A DNA stretch of 64,000 nt from Clostridium simiarum (GTDB lineage: Bacteria; Bacillota; Clostridia; Clostridiales; Clostridiaceae): contig NZ_JAHLQL010000001.1 of the NCBI RefSeq assembly GCF_018919175.1, forward strand, positions 1,632,837-1,696,836, read 5' to 3'. Below are positions 43,021 to 51,836 of this stretch, one piece after another; the stretch's first letter is position 1, and each line of letters starts with the position of its first letter. The notes beneath the pieces are model-generated. The model had not been told where the DNA came from and did not search any database. It saw only the letters and a list, made by a program, of their open reading frames with translations. The position numbers and the translations under genes were made by a program.

Positions 43021-45570
43021 TTAAATTATTCTATCTAATATTATTAGCTCTACTCCATGAACTGGTATACTCATTCTATCCATGTACTTCCCTTGTAATT
43101 TTAATTCCTTTATCTCAATTTTAGGTTGAGCCTTTCCCTTTAAATATTCAAGTTCTTCTTTGTGCATATTTTCTGGAGCTCCTAGTTCTATCCAATCATC
43201 AAATACAGAGCCATTTTCTCTATTTAATTTATAATTTGTTATTTTATAATAGCCATTAAGACCATTTATACTAAACTCTATTTCCTTTAATGCTTTTACT
43301 TCATATATTGAATATCTCTCTTTATGATTTAAAGCAGAGATATCACCATGTAAAAACAAATCATCAAAATATGCATAATTATATACTAATATCTGTATAC
43401 TTTCATCTTTCTTAGTTACTATATAATCTTCTCCTTGTTGAATAACCCTGTCTCCTAACTTAGATAATAAATAATATGCATAGTAAGATGGTTTTTTTAA
43501 TCCATCTTTGTTGAAAAGACCAAATCCTCCATGAAAGGATGAAATTCCTAATTTACTTTCTTCAATTAAGTCAGTAAAAGTCCAATAGCCTAAAGATTTA
43601 GTAATTCCTACACATTGCAAAACATTTTTTATAATGAAGGTTGCTACATAACTTGTGTCATGAATTAAGTTTCCATTTAGTGATGAAGCATTCCACTCAG
43701 TTACATGAATTTCAGTATTACTACTATTAAATACTTCTTTTAGTTTGTGATTCACAGACTTTAAAGTATTAAAAGTATGATTTTTATCATAATAAATTTT
43801 CTTAATTCCGGATATTACCTTTGATGTGTTTTTATGATCTTTATTCTGAAGAATATTTTCCTCTACTCCTTCTGAAGAAACGTACTCTGGATATATATGT
43901 ACAGATAAAAAATCTAATGAAACTATATTTTTATTACAAAAATATAGAAAATCTTCCAGCCAGCAACTTCCTAATATAGCTCCATGAGTTATTGACGGTC
44001 CTCCAACTTTTAACTCTTCTGAAATAGATTTAATTGCTAAGGCGGTTTCTTTATAAAATTCAAAATATTCTTCTTTACTACCAGCCCAGAAATAATATTC
44101 ATATTCAGGTTCATTCCAAACCTCAAAATACCATGTTTCTACTTCTTTTAATCCATATCTATTTATACAGTGCTTTATAAACTCTTTCACTAAATCAGTC
44201 CATAGATTTATATGCCTTGGAGGAGAAATATTGCCTTTCCACCAGAAAACTGTATCATCTGAACTTTTTAGTTCAGATGGCATAAAGCTCAGTTCTATAA
44301 AGGGTTTTATATTAATTTCCTTAAAAAAATCAAAAAGCTCATCTACATAACTCCAATTATATTGTACTTCCCCATCTTCTGACTTATTATATATCATCAT
44401 CTCATCCATAAATATTCCATGAAATCTTATATATTCAAAGCCTATTTGTTTCTGCATCTCCTTAAGTTGTCCTTGAAGGTTATTTCTTAATCCTTCTGAA
44501 GCCCTACCAAAGGTTGCAAGCTTTTTCCAATAATGTTTAAAGCTCTCCCCCTCATATTTTGCATCTACAAAAATTCTATCTATATTACCTTCCTTTTTAT
44601 ACTCTTCTTTATCTTCTGTGTTAGGTATTGATATATAGCAATATAGTTTTTTTAAGGCCGCATTTCTATCCACATCTAAGTAAGTCCCAATCTTGTTATT
44701 TTCCCTATTGGATTTAATACTTTTATGGTTAGAAGTTAATAAACCATCTCTATATTCTGTGGGAGAACAATTATACTCTCTCTTAAAAAGTCTATTAAAA
44801 GAATTTATACTAGGAAATCCACTAACATAAGCTATGTTTGTTATAGTGTCATTACTATTTGCAATCATACTTACTGCATTATTCAATCTTATACTATTTA
44901 AATAATCTTGAAATGACATACCAATTTTATCCTTAATAAAGTGAGATAAAAAATGATAATTGAGATGCTGTCTTTCTGCAATTTCCTTTAAGGTAACGTT
45001 TCTCCCCATATTCTCATCAGCATAATCTATTATATTTTTAATTCTAATAAGATCCTTATCACTAATTTCCTGGCTTTTAGCTTCTATTACGTCATAATGA
45101 AAATTATTAATTAAATGCTCTCCTAACAAATACAAGTAGCTACCAATTATTAACTCATATCCTTTGTTTTTTTTATTTAAGCACCAGGTAATATTAGCAA
45201 TATAGTGTATAATAATATCAAATTTGTTTTTTTTGCCACCTTCTTGAGAAAAATATTTGCAATTAAATCTCATATTTTTAAACTTTGGAAAACAATGTTT
45301 GTAAAATTCCGGATCTATTTGTACTGCCAATAATACATTTTTATCCTTAGTTTTTCTAGTACTGTGAAGTTCATTAATGTTAATTAAAATCAAATCACTT
45401 TCTTGAAGAAGATATGTTTCTTTACCTATGCTAACATTGACACTTCCCTCTAATACAAAGATAATTTCAATTTTATTATGCCAATGCAAATCAAGTTCAT
45501 TAACACTATGTATAATAGTTTTTACAGGAATTGCTTCCTCCCCCATTACAACTTCATATTTGTAACTCAT
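43021..45570 (-). CDS. AraC-type regulator fused to GH39 beta-xylosidase-like domain, 849 aa
   Basis: An N-terminal cupin-like sensor (about 1-150) is followed by an AraC double HTH (about 172-280, LKEIAERQHLNYHFLSHFIK and INSFNRLFKREYNCSPTEYR). From about 330 to 790 there is a GH39 catalytic barrel with acid/base Glu487 in FEVWNEPEYEYYFW and nucleophile Glu625 in IHVTEWNASS. No signal peptide is present, so the glycosidase domain is cytoplasmic. It may cleave an imported xyloside or use the barrel as a sugar sensor for the HTH. The gene stands alone upstream of the adhesin. GGGAGG precedes the ATG. Confidence 0.9.
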   Translation of the reverse strand: MSYKYEVVMGEEAIPVKTIIHSVNELDLHWHNKIEIIFVLEGSVNVSIGKETYLLQESDLILININELHSTRKTKDKNVLLAVQIDPEFYKHCFPKFKNMRFNCKYFSQEGGKKNKFDIIIHYIANITWCLNKKNKGYELIIGSYLYLLGEHLINNFHYDVIEAKSQEISDKDLIRIKNIIDYADENMGRNVTLKEIAERQHLNYHFLSHFIKDKIGMSFQDYLNSIRLNNAVSMIANSNDTITNIAYVSGFPSINSFNRLFKREYNCSPTEYRDGLLTSNHKSIKSNRENNKIGTYLDVDRNAALKKLYCYISIPNTEDKEEYKKEGNIDRIFVDAKYEGESFKHYWKKLATFGRASEGLRNNLQGQLKEMQKQIGFEYIRFHGIFMDEMMIYNKSEDGEVQYNWSYVDELFDFFKEINIKPFIELSFMPSELKSSDDTVFWWKGNISPPRHINLWTDLVKEFIKHCINRYGLKEVETWYFEVWNEPEYEYYFWAGSKEEYFEFYKETALAIKSISEELKVGGPSITHGAILGSCWLEDFLYFCNKNIVSLDFLSVHIYPEYVSSEGVEENILQNKDHKNTSKVISGIKKIYYDKNHTFNTLKSVNHKLKEVFNSSNTEIHVTEWNASSLNGNLIHDTSYVATFIIKNVLQCVGITKSLGYWTFTDLIEESKLGISSFHGGFGLFNKDGLKKPSYYAYYLLSKLGDRVIQQGEDYIVTKKDESIQILVYNYAYFDDLFLHGDISALNHKERYSIYEVKALKEIEFSINGLNGYYKITNYKLNRENGSVFDDWIELGAPENMHKEELEYLKGKAQPKIEIKELKLQGKYMDRMSIPVHGVELIILDRII

Positions 45571-46225
45571 AAATCTCCCTCCCTTATTAGTAAAACTTCA
45601 AGTATAAATTTGTATCTATTTCATCTACACTTTTATTTGGTAAATATCTATCTTTCAAACTTTATTGTTCCAAATTCTATTTCCATATTATAAGGCTAAT
45701 ATACAAATACTCTAATTCTATAAGAAAATTCACAAAGCTACTTATTCCAATATCATCTAATACATATGTATCCATCCCCCAACCCCAATCTGTAACCTTT
45801 AATGTAAAAAATTAACTTACTATATTGTACCATTTAGTTTGTGTTTTTTCTACAAATTTTATATTATATGGTACAGATAATAAAAACCTACTAAAACTTT
45901 ATTTTAAAATAAATATGTGAATTTTGAGCTGATATCTATTACACACAAGCACAGCATCATACACTTTAGTTAACAAATCGTAATTTTAATGTTTGAAACT
46001 ATATTTTTAAAAAGGAGTAAGAGATTTCTCCCTTACTCCTACTATAAGTCCTATCTTGTTTCACTTATGTTTTTTCCCTAAAAATCCTGCTGGTTTGTGC
46101 TAGTATAAAGTAGTGAATAGATAATACAAACTAAATAGAATAGTATTTACTTAAGAAAGGAATATTCGCAGATCAGTAAGAACAAAAGGTATACAGCTGA
46201 TTATAAAAAAGGATATCCTTAATTA
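45571..46225. other. 655-base gap between aph-like and AraC/GH39 genes
   Basis: A+T-rich DNA with no supported gene. It must hold the promoter of the AraC/GH39 gene near its left end. Near its right end AGGAGTAAG (46013-46021) pairs with CTTACTCCT (46032-46040) and a T-run follows on the minus strand, which fits a terminator for the aminoglycoside kinase gene. Confidence 0.55.
46011..46042 (-). terminator. Terminator downstream of the aminoglycoside kinase gene
   Basis: Stem AGGAGTAAG/CTTACTCCT with AGA/TCT inside, then CCTTTTTAAAAA on the minus strand. It is about 185 bases past the stop codon. Confidence 0.65.
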
Positions 46226-47020
46226 CTAAAACAATTCATCCAATAAAATATAGTACTTTATTTTTTCCCAGTCAGGTTCTATACCAAGCAAATCAAAAAA
46301 CAACTTTACATATTTTTCTTCTCCAATATCCTCTCTAATAGACCTGATACAAAAAGCAATATCATACCATTTGTCTGCCTTTCCGCTTCTTCCAAGATCA
46401 ATAAATCCTCTTATTTTATTATTTCTTACTAAAATATTGCTATCCCCTAAGTCACCATGTGAAAAGACTAATTCTTCTCTTGGCTTATTATTCTTTAAAA
46501 ACTCATATAGCTCACCTGGTTCTTTGAAAGGGGTATCCTTTTCCCAATTTTCACAATCCACATCAGCTAAGTTGTTATTCAACATATAATCCAATTCGGT
46601 TAATCGACTATCTGTATTATTATTAAAAGGACAATCAGAGATGTCTATAGATTGAAAGCGCTTAATGCACTCAGCATATAATTCAACAATCTTCTTAGGA
46701 TCTTTATGTATTTCATATTCTTCGTAGCACATAACACCATCTACCTCACTCATAAGAAGATAGTTAAAGCCTTCATACTTTTCAAAGTGTAAAACCTCTG
46801 GAACAGGCAATTTGCCTTTTAGCCATAGCATCATATCCTTTTCACGTTCAACATCATATGTGGTTCCTTTATATCTACTATCCGTCATTTTTAAATATAA
46901 ATTCTCACTTTCTCCCACTAATTTATATACTTTGGCAGGAGACATCCCCTCCGTATCTTTTATCCAACGGTACTTTTTAATTAGTTTATTTAATTCTAAT
47001 GATATTTTCTCATTGTTCAT
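46226..47020 (-). CDS. aph(3')-III: Aminoglycoside 3'-phosphotransferase, APH(3')-III-like, 264 aa
   Basis: From memory this aligns without gaps along the whole 264 residues of enterococcal APH(3')-IIIa, with many blocks unchanged (KVYKLVGE, KMTDSRYKGTTYDVEREKDM, IKYYILLDELF) and an identity I judge to be around 80 percent. The ATP lysine Lys44, Glu60, catalytic Asp190 in HGDLGDSN and Asp208 in IDLGRSG all fall at the expected numbers. It should phosphorylate kanamycin and neomycin. Codon usage is A+T-rich like the host and no insertion sequence is near, so it may be a long-resident chromosomal relative rather than a recent import. Confidence 0.92.
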   Translation of the reverse strand: MNNEKISLELNKLIKKYRWIKDTEGMSPAKVYKLVGESENLYLKMTDSRYKGTTYDVEREKDMMLWLKGKLPVPEVLHFEKYEGFNYLLMSEVDGVMCYEEYEIHKDPKKIVELYAECIKRFQSIDISDCPFNNNTDSRLTELDYMLNNNLADVDCENWEKDTPFKEPGELYEFLKNNKPREELVFSHGDLGDSNILVRNNKIRGFIDLGRSGKADKWYDIAFCIRSIREDIGEEKYVKLFFDLLGIEPDWEKIKYYILLDELF

Positions 47021-47352
47021 TTATATCTTCCCTTCTGATGTTAGTTTGAATTTACTTGCAGAAACTTTGAAATAATTCACAAAATAAATAATGGTGCATC
47101 TGCTACTTAGCAGTAAAAATTTTTCATATATACATTCTAAAAAATTATGAATCTTTTATAAATCTTCTCATTAAACTATGCCACAGCCACCCAAATAAGA
47201 TATTTTTCATTTCCCATTACTTGGATTATATGATCCTGCATTTCATCAAAATATACATCATGTATTATAGCATATTTTTCTATTTTATATATTATTTACA
47301 TGATATTTTCAACTAAGTATTTGTTTAAGCTTCCAAAGGCTCAAATCTGTTT

Positions 47353-47370
47353 TAACTTAACACTAAGTTA
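47353..47370. promoter_or_regulatory. TAACTTA-ACAC-TAAGTTA dyad upstream of the Rrf2 gene
   Basis: A perfect 7-4-7 inverted repeat 14 bases upstream of the -35 box of the Rrf2 promoter; a candidate operator for that protein. The rest of the 47021-47451 gap shows no gene. Confidence 0.45.
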
Positions 47371-47383
47371 TATAAAAAATTAT

Positions 47384-47412
47384 TTGACAAATGATATAAT
47401 TAAAGTTATTAT
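47384..47412 (+). promoter_or_regulatory. Promoter of the Rrf2 gene
   Basis: TTGACA (47384-47389), 17-base spacer, TATTAT (47407-47412), about 40 bases upstream of the start codon. Confidence 0.7.
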
Positions 47413-47451
47413 AGATACACAAAGTCTTTTATTGGAGGTGATTTATACATT

Positions 47452-47853
47452 ATGAAGTATTCAAAAGCTACAAATTATGCCCTTCACACCATGCTTTTTC
47501 TTGCAATGGATACAACGAATAAACTTGTTAGTGTACAGGATTTAGCAGAAAAACAAAAAGTTTCTCCAACATACTTGTCCAAAATATTGACTAAGTTGGT
47601 TAAGGAAGGGATGATTAATTCTTCCTCAGGTGTCAACGGAGGTTATTCCCTTAGTCAAAATTGGGAAGATATTTCATTCTTAGACATAATACATGCTATT
47701 GAAGGTAAATCATCTTTATTTGATTGCTGCTTAGATTCCCATTCAGAATGTGTTATAAAAAAAGTAATGCTTTCAGCAGAGGAAAAAATGGAGGAAGAGT
47801 TAAAGAATCAAAAAATATCAGATCTTGTTAAGAAAATACCTGTGGATTTGTAA
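47452..47853 (+). CDS. Rrf2-family transcriptional regulator, 133 aa
   Basis: A winged helix (residues about 1-80) contains ATNYALHTMLFLAM, LAEKQKVSPTYLSKILTKLV and GGYSLSQ. Three cysteines follow (Cys92, Cys93, Cys100 in FDCCLDSHSECVI), the region where IscR and NsrR hold an iron-sulphur cluster. It may therefore sense nitric oxide, oxygen or cluster status. Adjacent Cys92-Cys93 is unlike the usual spacing, so cluster binding is uncertain. The DMT transporter gene 265 bases downstream is a possible target. GGAGGTGA precedes the ATG. Confidence 0.9.
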   Translation: MKYSKATNYALHTMLFLAMDTTNKLVSVQDLAEKQKVSPTYLSKILTKLVKEGMINSSSGVNGGYSLSQNWEDISFLDIIHAIEGKSSLFDCCLDSHSECVIKKVMLSAEEKMEEELKNQKISDLVKKIPVDL

Positions 47854-48118
47854 TCCACTCTTATTTTTAAATTAATTAAGGATATAAAGAGTCTTTTAAA
47901 TCTATAATTCATGATTTTAAATTGGGATGGATAAATACTAAATTTAATTAGACTAAATATCTTTCATCAATTTTAAATATTAAACAGTATTATAAAAAAA
48001 GTCTACTCATATATCTCTACCGTAATGGATGAAATTAAAAGACTGAATCTTAATTGTTATTTTAGAAAATAATTTTAATCCTAATCATTAGAATTAAAAA
48101 GTAAACGGAGGTAAATTT

Positions 48119-49063
48119 ATGCAAATTATACTTTATTTAATTATGGGAATAATTATCGGAATGTTTTTCCCTATTCAAGCATCTATAAGTGCTCGTTTAA
48201 GCTCTTACTCAAAAACACCTTTAACAGCTTCCTTCATCGCATTTTCTTTAGGGACAGTGATACTATTCATTATAAATTTAATAGTAAATCCTGCAGGAAT
48301 CAGCGTTGGAATTGATTTTTCATATCCATTGTATGTTTTTATCGGTGGAGCAATAACTGGTGTTGGCTTTAATGTGGCTAATATCATTCTTTTTTCAAAA
48401 CTTGGTGCTTCAGTTACAACAGTAATAACTGTAACTGGACAGATGATTGTAGGAATTCTAATCGATCACTTTGGGTGGTTTGGTGTACAAGCTAATCCTA
48501 TTACTATTACTAGAACAATCGGGACTATCATTATGATTTTAGCTGTTTCATTGGTTCAACCTAAAAAGAAAAAAGATTTAACTATATCGTCAGAAGAAGA
48601 GAAAAAGGATAGTAAAATTACTTGGATAATTTTAGGTCTTTTAGCTGGGTTTTTACCACCATTACAAACCGCTATTAATGGAAAACTTCGTGTTGCAACA
48701 GGTTCACTTTTAGGAGCTACTTTTATTTCTTTCTTCGTTGGCGCCATTATCTTGCTTATTTTGATATTAATCACTCAACGCAGCTTATATTTTCCTTTGT
48801 ATGATACTGAAAAAAAACGCATTCCTATTTGGACATACATGGGAGGGATATTTGGCATATTTATTCTAACAGGTAACATTGTCCTATTACCTGTACTTGG
48901 ATCAGTTCTAACTATTATGATTTTTCTATTAGGACAAATGCTTATGGCATTAACAATCGATCAGTTTGGGATGTTTAATTTACAAAAAAGGAAAATTGAT
49001 AGTAGAAGAATTGCCGCTATAGTATTCACTATTATTGGAATAATGTTTGTTAAGTTCTTGTAA
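48119..49063 (+). CDS. DMT-superfamily transporter with two DUF606 (YdcZ) repeats, 314 aa
   Basis: Ten membrane segments arise from two homologous halves: MQIILYLIMGIIIGMFFPIQ with ASISARL in the first, and WIILGLLAGFLPPLQTAING with KLRVATG in the second. Each half matches a DUF606/YdcZ unit, which elsewhere is often a stand-alone 150-residue protein. A charged linker (about 155-175, SSEEEKKDSK) separates them. Substrates of this family are not known. It lies downstream of the Rrf2 regulator in the same direction and is followed by a terminator. GGAGGT precedes the ATG. Confidence 0.9.
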   Translation: MQIILYLIMGIIIGMFFPIQASISARLSSYSKTPLTASFIAFSLGTVILFIINLIVNPAGISVGIDFSYPLYVFIGGAITGVGFNVANIILFSKLGASVTTVITVTGQMIVGILIDHFGWFGVQANPITITRTIGTIIMILAVSLVQPKKKKDLTISSEEEKKDSKITWIILGLLAGFLPPLQTAINGKLRVATGSLLGATFISFFVGAIILLILILITQRSLYFPLYDTEKKRIPIWTYMGGIFGIFILTGNIVLLPVLGSVLTIMIFLLGQMLMALTIDQFGMFNLQKRKIDSRRIAAIVFTIIGIMFVKFL

Positions 49064-49103
49064 TCTTATATGTAAGAGTAAACACCTATTAAATATATTT
49101 AAA

Positions 49104-49136
49104 AAAACTACCAAGTTACGCTAGTTTGGTAGTTTT
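49104..49136 (+). terminator. Rho-independent terminator of the DMT transporter gene
   Basis: AAAACTACCAA pairs with TTGGTAGTTTT. The stem is closely similar to the one at 29008-29044. Confidence 0.8.
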
Positions 49137-49204
49137 GTCTTCTATGACATTTATTTTTATATGGTATATTACTTCAAATCTAACAACCCATTATAAAAAA
49201 ACAA

Positions 49205-49248
49205 AGTAGATAGATTTGTTTTTGCACAAATCTATCTACTGTCCCTAA
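49205..49248. repeat. Perfect 15-bp palindrome ending GTCCCTAA
   Basis: AGTAGATAGATTTGT (49205-49219) and ACAAATCTATCTACT (49226-49240) form a perfect stem, followed by GTCCCTAA. That tail matches the end of the palindrome at 34043-34100. It is distinct from the neighbouring terminator and is probably a dispersed repeat. Confidence 0.65.
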
Positions 49249-49309
49249 TCTTCTAAGAAAAGTGACATAGTCAAGATTTATTTTGTTTTATTAAACATCC
49301 AACCTAAAA

Positions 49310-49708
49310 TTAACGGTTAATATCCCCTGTCATACCAATAGAAAACTTTTTAAATCCCATTTTTTCATAATAAGGCTCTAACTTTTCCACACAAAGTAAC
49401 TGTGGAATTACTCGCCTTTCTTCACAATATTGAACTAGTCTACTTATTATTTCTTTACCTATTCCTCTTGATTGATAATCAGGTAACACGCAAACACCAC
49501 ATATCACTCCTGTTATAACTCCATCAGATATAATACGCCCCATGCCTACCAGCTTATTCTCCTTAAAGGCATATACTGAATACCAGCTATCCATACACAT
49601 TTGTCTCAGTTCATCCGCTGTTAAATTTAGTGAATTCCATCCTAAAGCATCATATAAATCCAACAATTCTTTAAAATCATTGGGCGGTTCTACTCTATAA
49701 TCAAACAT
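49310..49708 (-). CDS. GNAT-family N-acetyltransferase, 132 aa
   Basis: The acetyl-CoA binding segment CVLPDYQSRGIGKEIISRLV (motif A, R/QxxGxG/A) lies at about residues 72-91, preceded by GRIISDGVITGVICG strands and followed by PYYEKMGFKKF (motif B), so the whole GNAT fold is present in a compact protein. The acceptor substrate is unknown. It stands apart from the GrpB gene by about 80 bases on the same strand. Confidence 0.88.
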   Translation of the reverse strand: MFDYRVEPPNDFKELLDLYDALGWNSLNLTADELRQMCMDSWYSVYAFKENKLVGMGRIISDGVITGVICGVCVLPDYQSRGIGKEIISRLVQYCEERRVIPQLLCVEKLEPYYEKMGFKKFSIGMTGDINR

Positions 49709-49790
49709 TTCGGTTATTCGCCTTATAAAAACCTATTTTAAGTTTGGCTTTATTACACATGATTGTTATTAAAAATGTTTCTAATAATAA

Positions 49791-50309
49791 TCATTCCACA
49801 TCACCATACCATTCTAGTGATTTTCTTTCTAATTCCTTAACAAAGTCATCTTTACCATCACAATAAGCATCTATGTCATTAGGAAACATAGTAGCTAATC
49901 TGCTCTTTAGTTCTCCATATTCAAATGCACTCTCTGGATGTGTCCTTAAATAATCACGAACAGCTAAATGCCTTTTAATATCATTGGAGTTGCTTATTTC
50001 AAATATATGAATTTGATGGGTTCTATTTTCAAAACCTTTTCTAAAATATCTTCTGCCCACCATTCCAAATTCCCCTTTTGGTTCGTAGCCTAGAGCTTCA
50101 AAATCTTTATTATAATAATCAATTTTTGTAATATCTCTTACCACAGGCATAATATCAATAATCGGTTTAGCTTTTAAATTTTCCACTGATGTGCTTCCGA
50201 TGTGGTAAATATCAACTAGTTCATTTCCAAGTATATTTTTAATCTTTTCAGCTTCTTCCAGATATAAATTTCTCCATTCACTATTATACTCTACAACTTC
50301 AACTCTCAT
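49791..50309 (-). CDS. GrpB-family (UPF0157) nucleotidyltransferase-like protein, 172 aa
   Basis: The features are VVEYNSEWRNLYLEEAEKIK at the start, the conserved IYHIGSTSVENLKAKPIIDI segment, and HLAVRDYLRTHPESAFEYGE near the end. GrpB proteins belong to the nucleotidyltransferase superfamily; some are fused to dephospho-CoA kinase, but no defined reaction is known for stand-alone forms. The longest frame starts at 50369, but AAAGGAG lies just before the ATG at 50309, which begins the conserved sequence and is preferred. Confidence 0.9.
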   Translation of the reverse strand: MRVEVVEYNSEWRNLYLEEAEKIKNILGNELVDIYHIGSTSVENLKAKPIIDIMPVVRDITKIDYYNKDFEALGYEPKGEFGMVGRRYFRKGFENRTHQIHIFEISNSNDIKRHLAVRDYLRTHPESAFEYGELKSRLATMFPNDIDAYCDGKDDFVKELERKSLEWYGDVE

Positions 50310-50397
50310 ATAAACAATCTCCTTTCTAAGTGACAGCCTCCAAGCATCTGTCTTTTTTTGATGTACCAATCTTCAAATGCTTACCAAGCTATCCCCT

Positions 50398-50445
50398 TTG
50401 CCCTATGTTCTTTAATAATTTCAGGATATGCAGAGCATAGGGCAA
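50398..50445. repeat. TTGCCCTATG/CATAGGGCAA inverted repeat
   Basis: Ten-base perfect arms with a 28-base loop, between the agmatine deiminase stop and the GrpB gene. CTTTTATT follows on the plus strand but there is no T-run on the minus strand, so a role in termination is doubtful. Confidence 0.4.
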
Positions 50446-50493
50446 CTTTTATTAATAAAAATAATCTAGTAAAAATCATAACGGATTTAAGAG

Positions 50494-51540
50494 TTATTTA
50501 GGCTGTTGCTGCGTTACACAGTGAATCATGCCGCCATATGCATATAATTTATTTACATTAATGCCCACAACTCTCTTCCCTAGGAATTGACCTTCAATGA
50601 TTTGAAGGCCTAACTTGTCATGTTTATCACCATATATGGGAACTAATACAACTTCATTTCCAATATAATAATTTAAATAGGAGCCTTTACATCCAGCTTC
50701 TTTCACCACTTTTCTTGTTACTGGCACTGGAATAAGCTGAAATGGCTTTCCATCCGTATTTCTTGCTTGTTTTAATTCCTGATAATGTCTTTCGTATGCC
50801 TTTGAAAGATACTCTTCACTTTCGTTAAAAGGATCATACTCATAGAGAATGGTATTTTCATTTGAGAAGCGTGCTGCAGCATCAATATGGTAATCCGTTA
50901 CTTCATTATGGTTATCTTCTCCACGAATTCCGGTTATCCATATAAAGTTTGTTACACCTAAATGCTTGGTTAATGAACTTTGGATTTCTTTTTGACTAAG
51001 CATAGGATTTCGATTCTCATTCATAATGGAAGACTTTGCTGCCATAAAGCTACCTTTTCCATTTACTTCTACGCCTCCACCTTCCAAACAAACACTGGTA
51101 TCAATTTTGGGTATATTATAAATTTTACTTATTTTCATTGGAACCATAGCATCATTCTTATGTGGGTATCTATTTCCCCATCCATTGAAATTCCAATTTG
51201 TTAGTAAAATATTGTCCTCCTTGTCTTTCACAAAAATAGGACCATTATCTCTTATCCAAACATCATTGGTTTCTTGGATTAAGAAATCAATTTTATCCAA
51301 GCTCACCTTGGCTTCACTTAGCTTCAATCTAACATGCTCTCTTTCTTCATTATTATATACAATGATATGTACATTTTCTCCATAATGAAGTTCTTTTGTG
51401 ATATTTACCCAAATATCTTCCAGCTTAGTTCTATAATATTTGCCTTTATTGGCTCTACCATGTGGCCATTGAAGCCATGTTCCCTCATGCTTTTCCCATT
51501 CTGCAGGCATATAAAATTCAATATTCTCTTTGCCTCTCAC
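50494..51540 (-). CDS. aguA: Agmatine deiminase (AguA-like), 348 aa
   Basis: The protein follows the agmatine deiminase/PAD fold with all guanidino-group-modifying motifs in order: WIRDNGPIFV, LEGGGVEVNGKGSFMAA, VTDYHIDAAARF and the catalytic cysteine in GGMIHCVTQQQP at the C-terminus. It hydrolyses agmatine to N-carbamoylputrescine and ammonia, a route to putrescine. No agmatine/putrescine antiporter, carbamoyltransferase or carbamate kinase is adjacent, so it is not part of a full agmatine catabolic operon. An aminopropyltransferase-like gene lies 3.3 kb further on. The start has no strong ribosome site other than AGGAGT 11 bases away. Confidence 0.95.
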   Translation of the reverse strand: MRGKENIEFYMPAEWEKHEGTWLQWPHGRANKGKYYRTKLEDIWVNITKELHYGENVHIIVYNNEEREHVRLKLSEAKVSLDKIDFLIQETNDVWIRDNGPIFVKDKEDNILLTNWNFNGWGNRYPHKNDAMVPMKISKIYNIPKIDTSVCLEGGGVEVNGKGSFMAAKSSIMNENRNPMLSQKEIQSSLTKHLGVTNFIWITGIRGEDNHNEVTDYHIDAAARFSNENTILYEYDPFNESEEYLSKAYERHYQELKQARNTDGKPFQLIPVPVTRKVVKEAGCKGSYLNYYIGNEVVLVPIYGDKHDKLGLQIIEGQFLGKRVVGINVNKLYAYGGMIHCVTQQQPK

Positions 51541-51836
51541 CCATTTTCACTCCTTCTATACCTGAAAACTCCCCAATACATGTTCGCTTATACTTGTACT
51601 CTTAACAAACCTCATATTCAATATTAAAAAAGGATTTTTTTCTTTATCTGTTTATGATCCATTAACATCACCATAATAGGTATACTCCCCAACAATAATA
51701 TTAGGACACGTTATGACATATTTGATGTAATAAATATTTTTTTGCTTAGTTTAGATAGATTGCCGTTGAATTAGCTCCACATTGAATAAGCATTTCCTCT
51801 TTTAATTCACAGTTTAAAACAGTAAACTATCACAGC

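Noticed and set aside
45690..45780. Minus-strand 32-codon frame after GGGGG (starting MDTYVLDD)
   Set aside because: The G-run directly abuts the ATG, and the product has no recognisable feature or neighbour.
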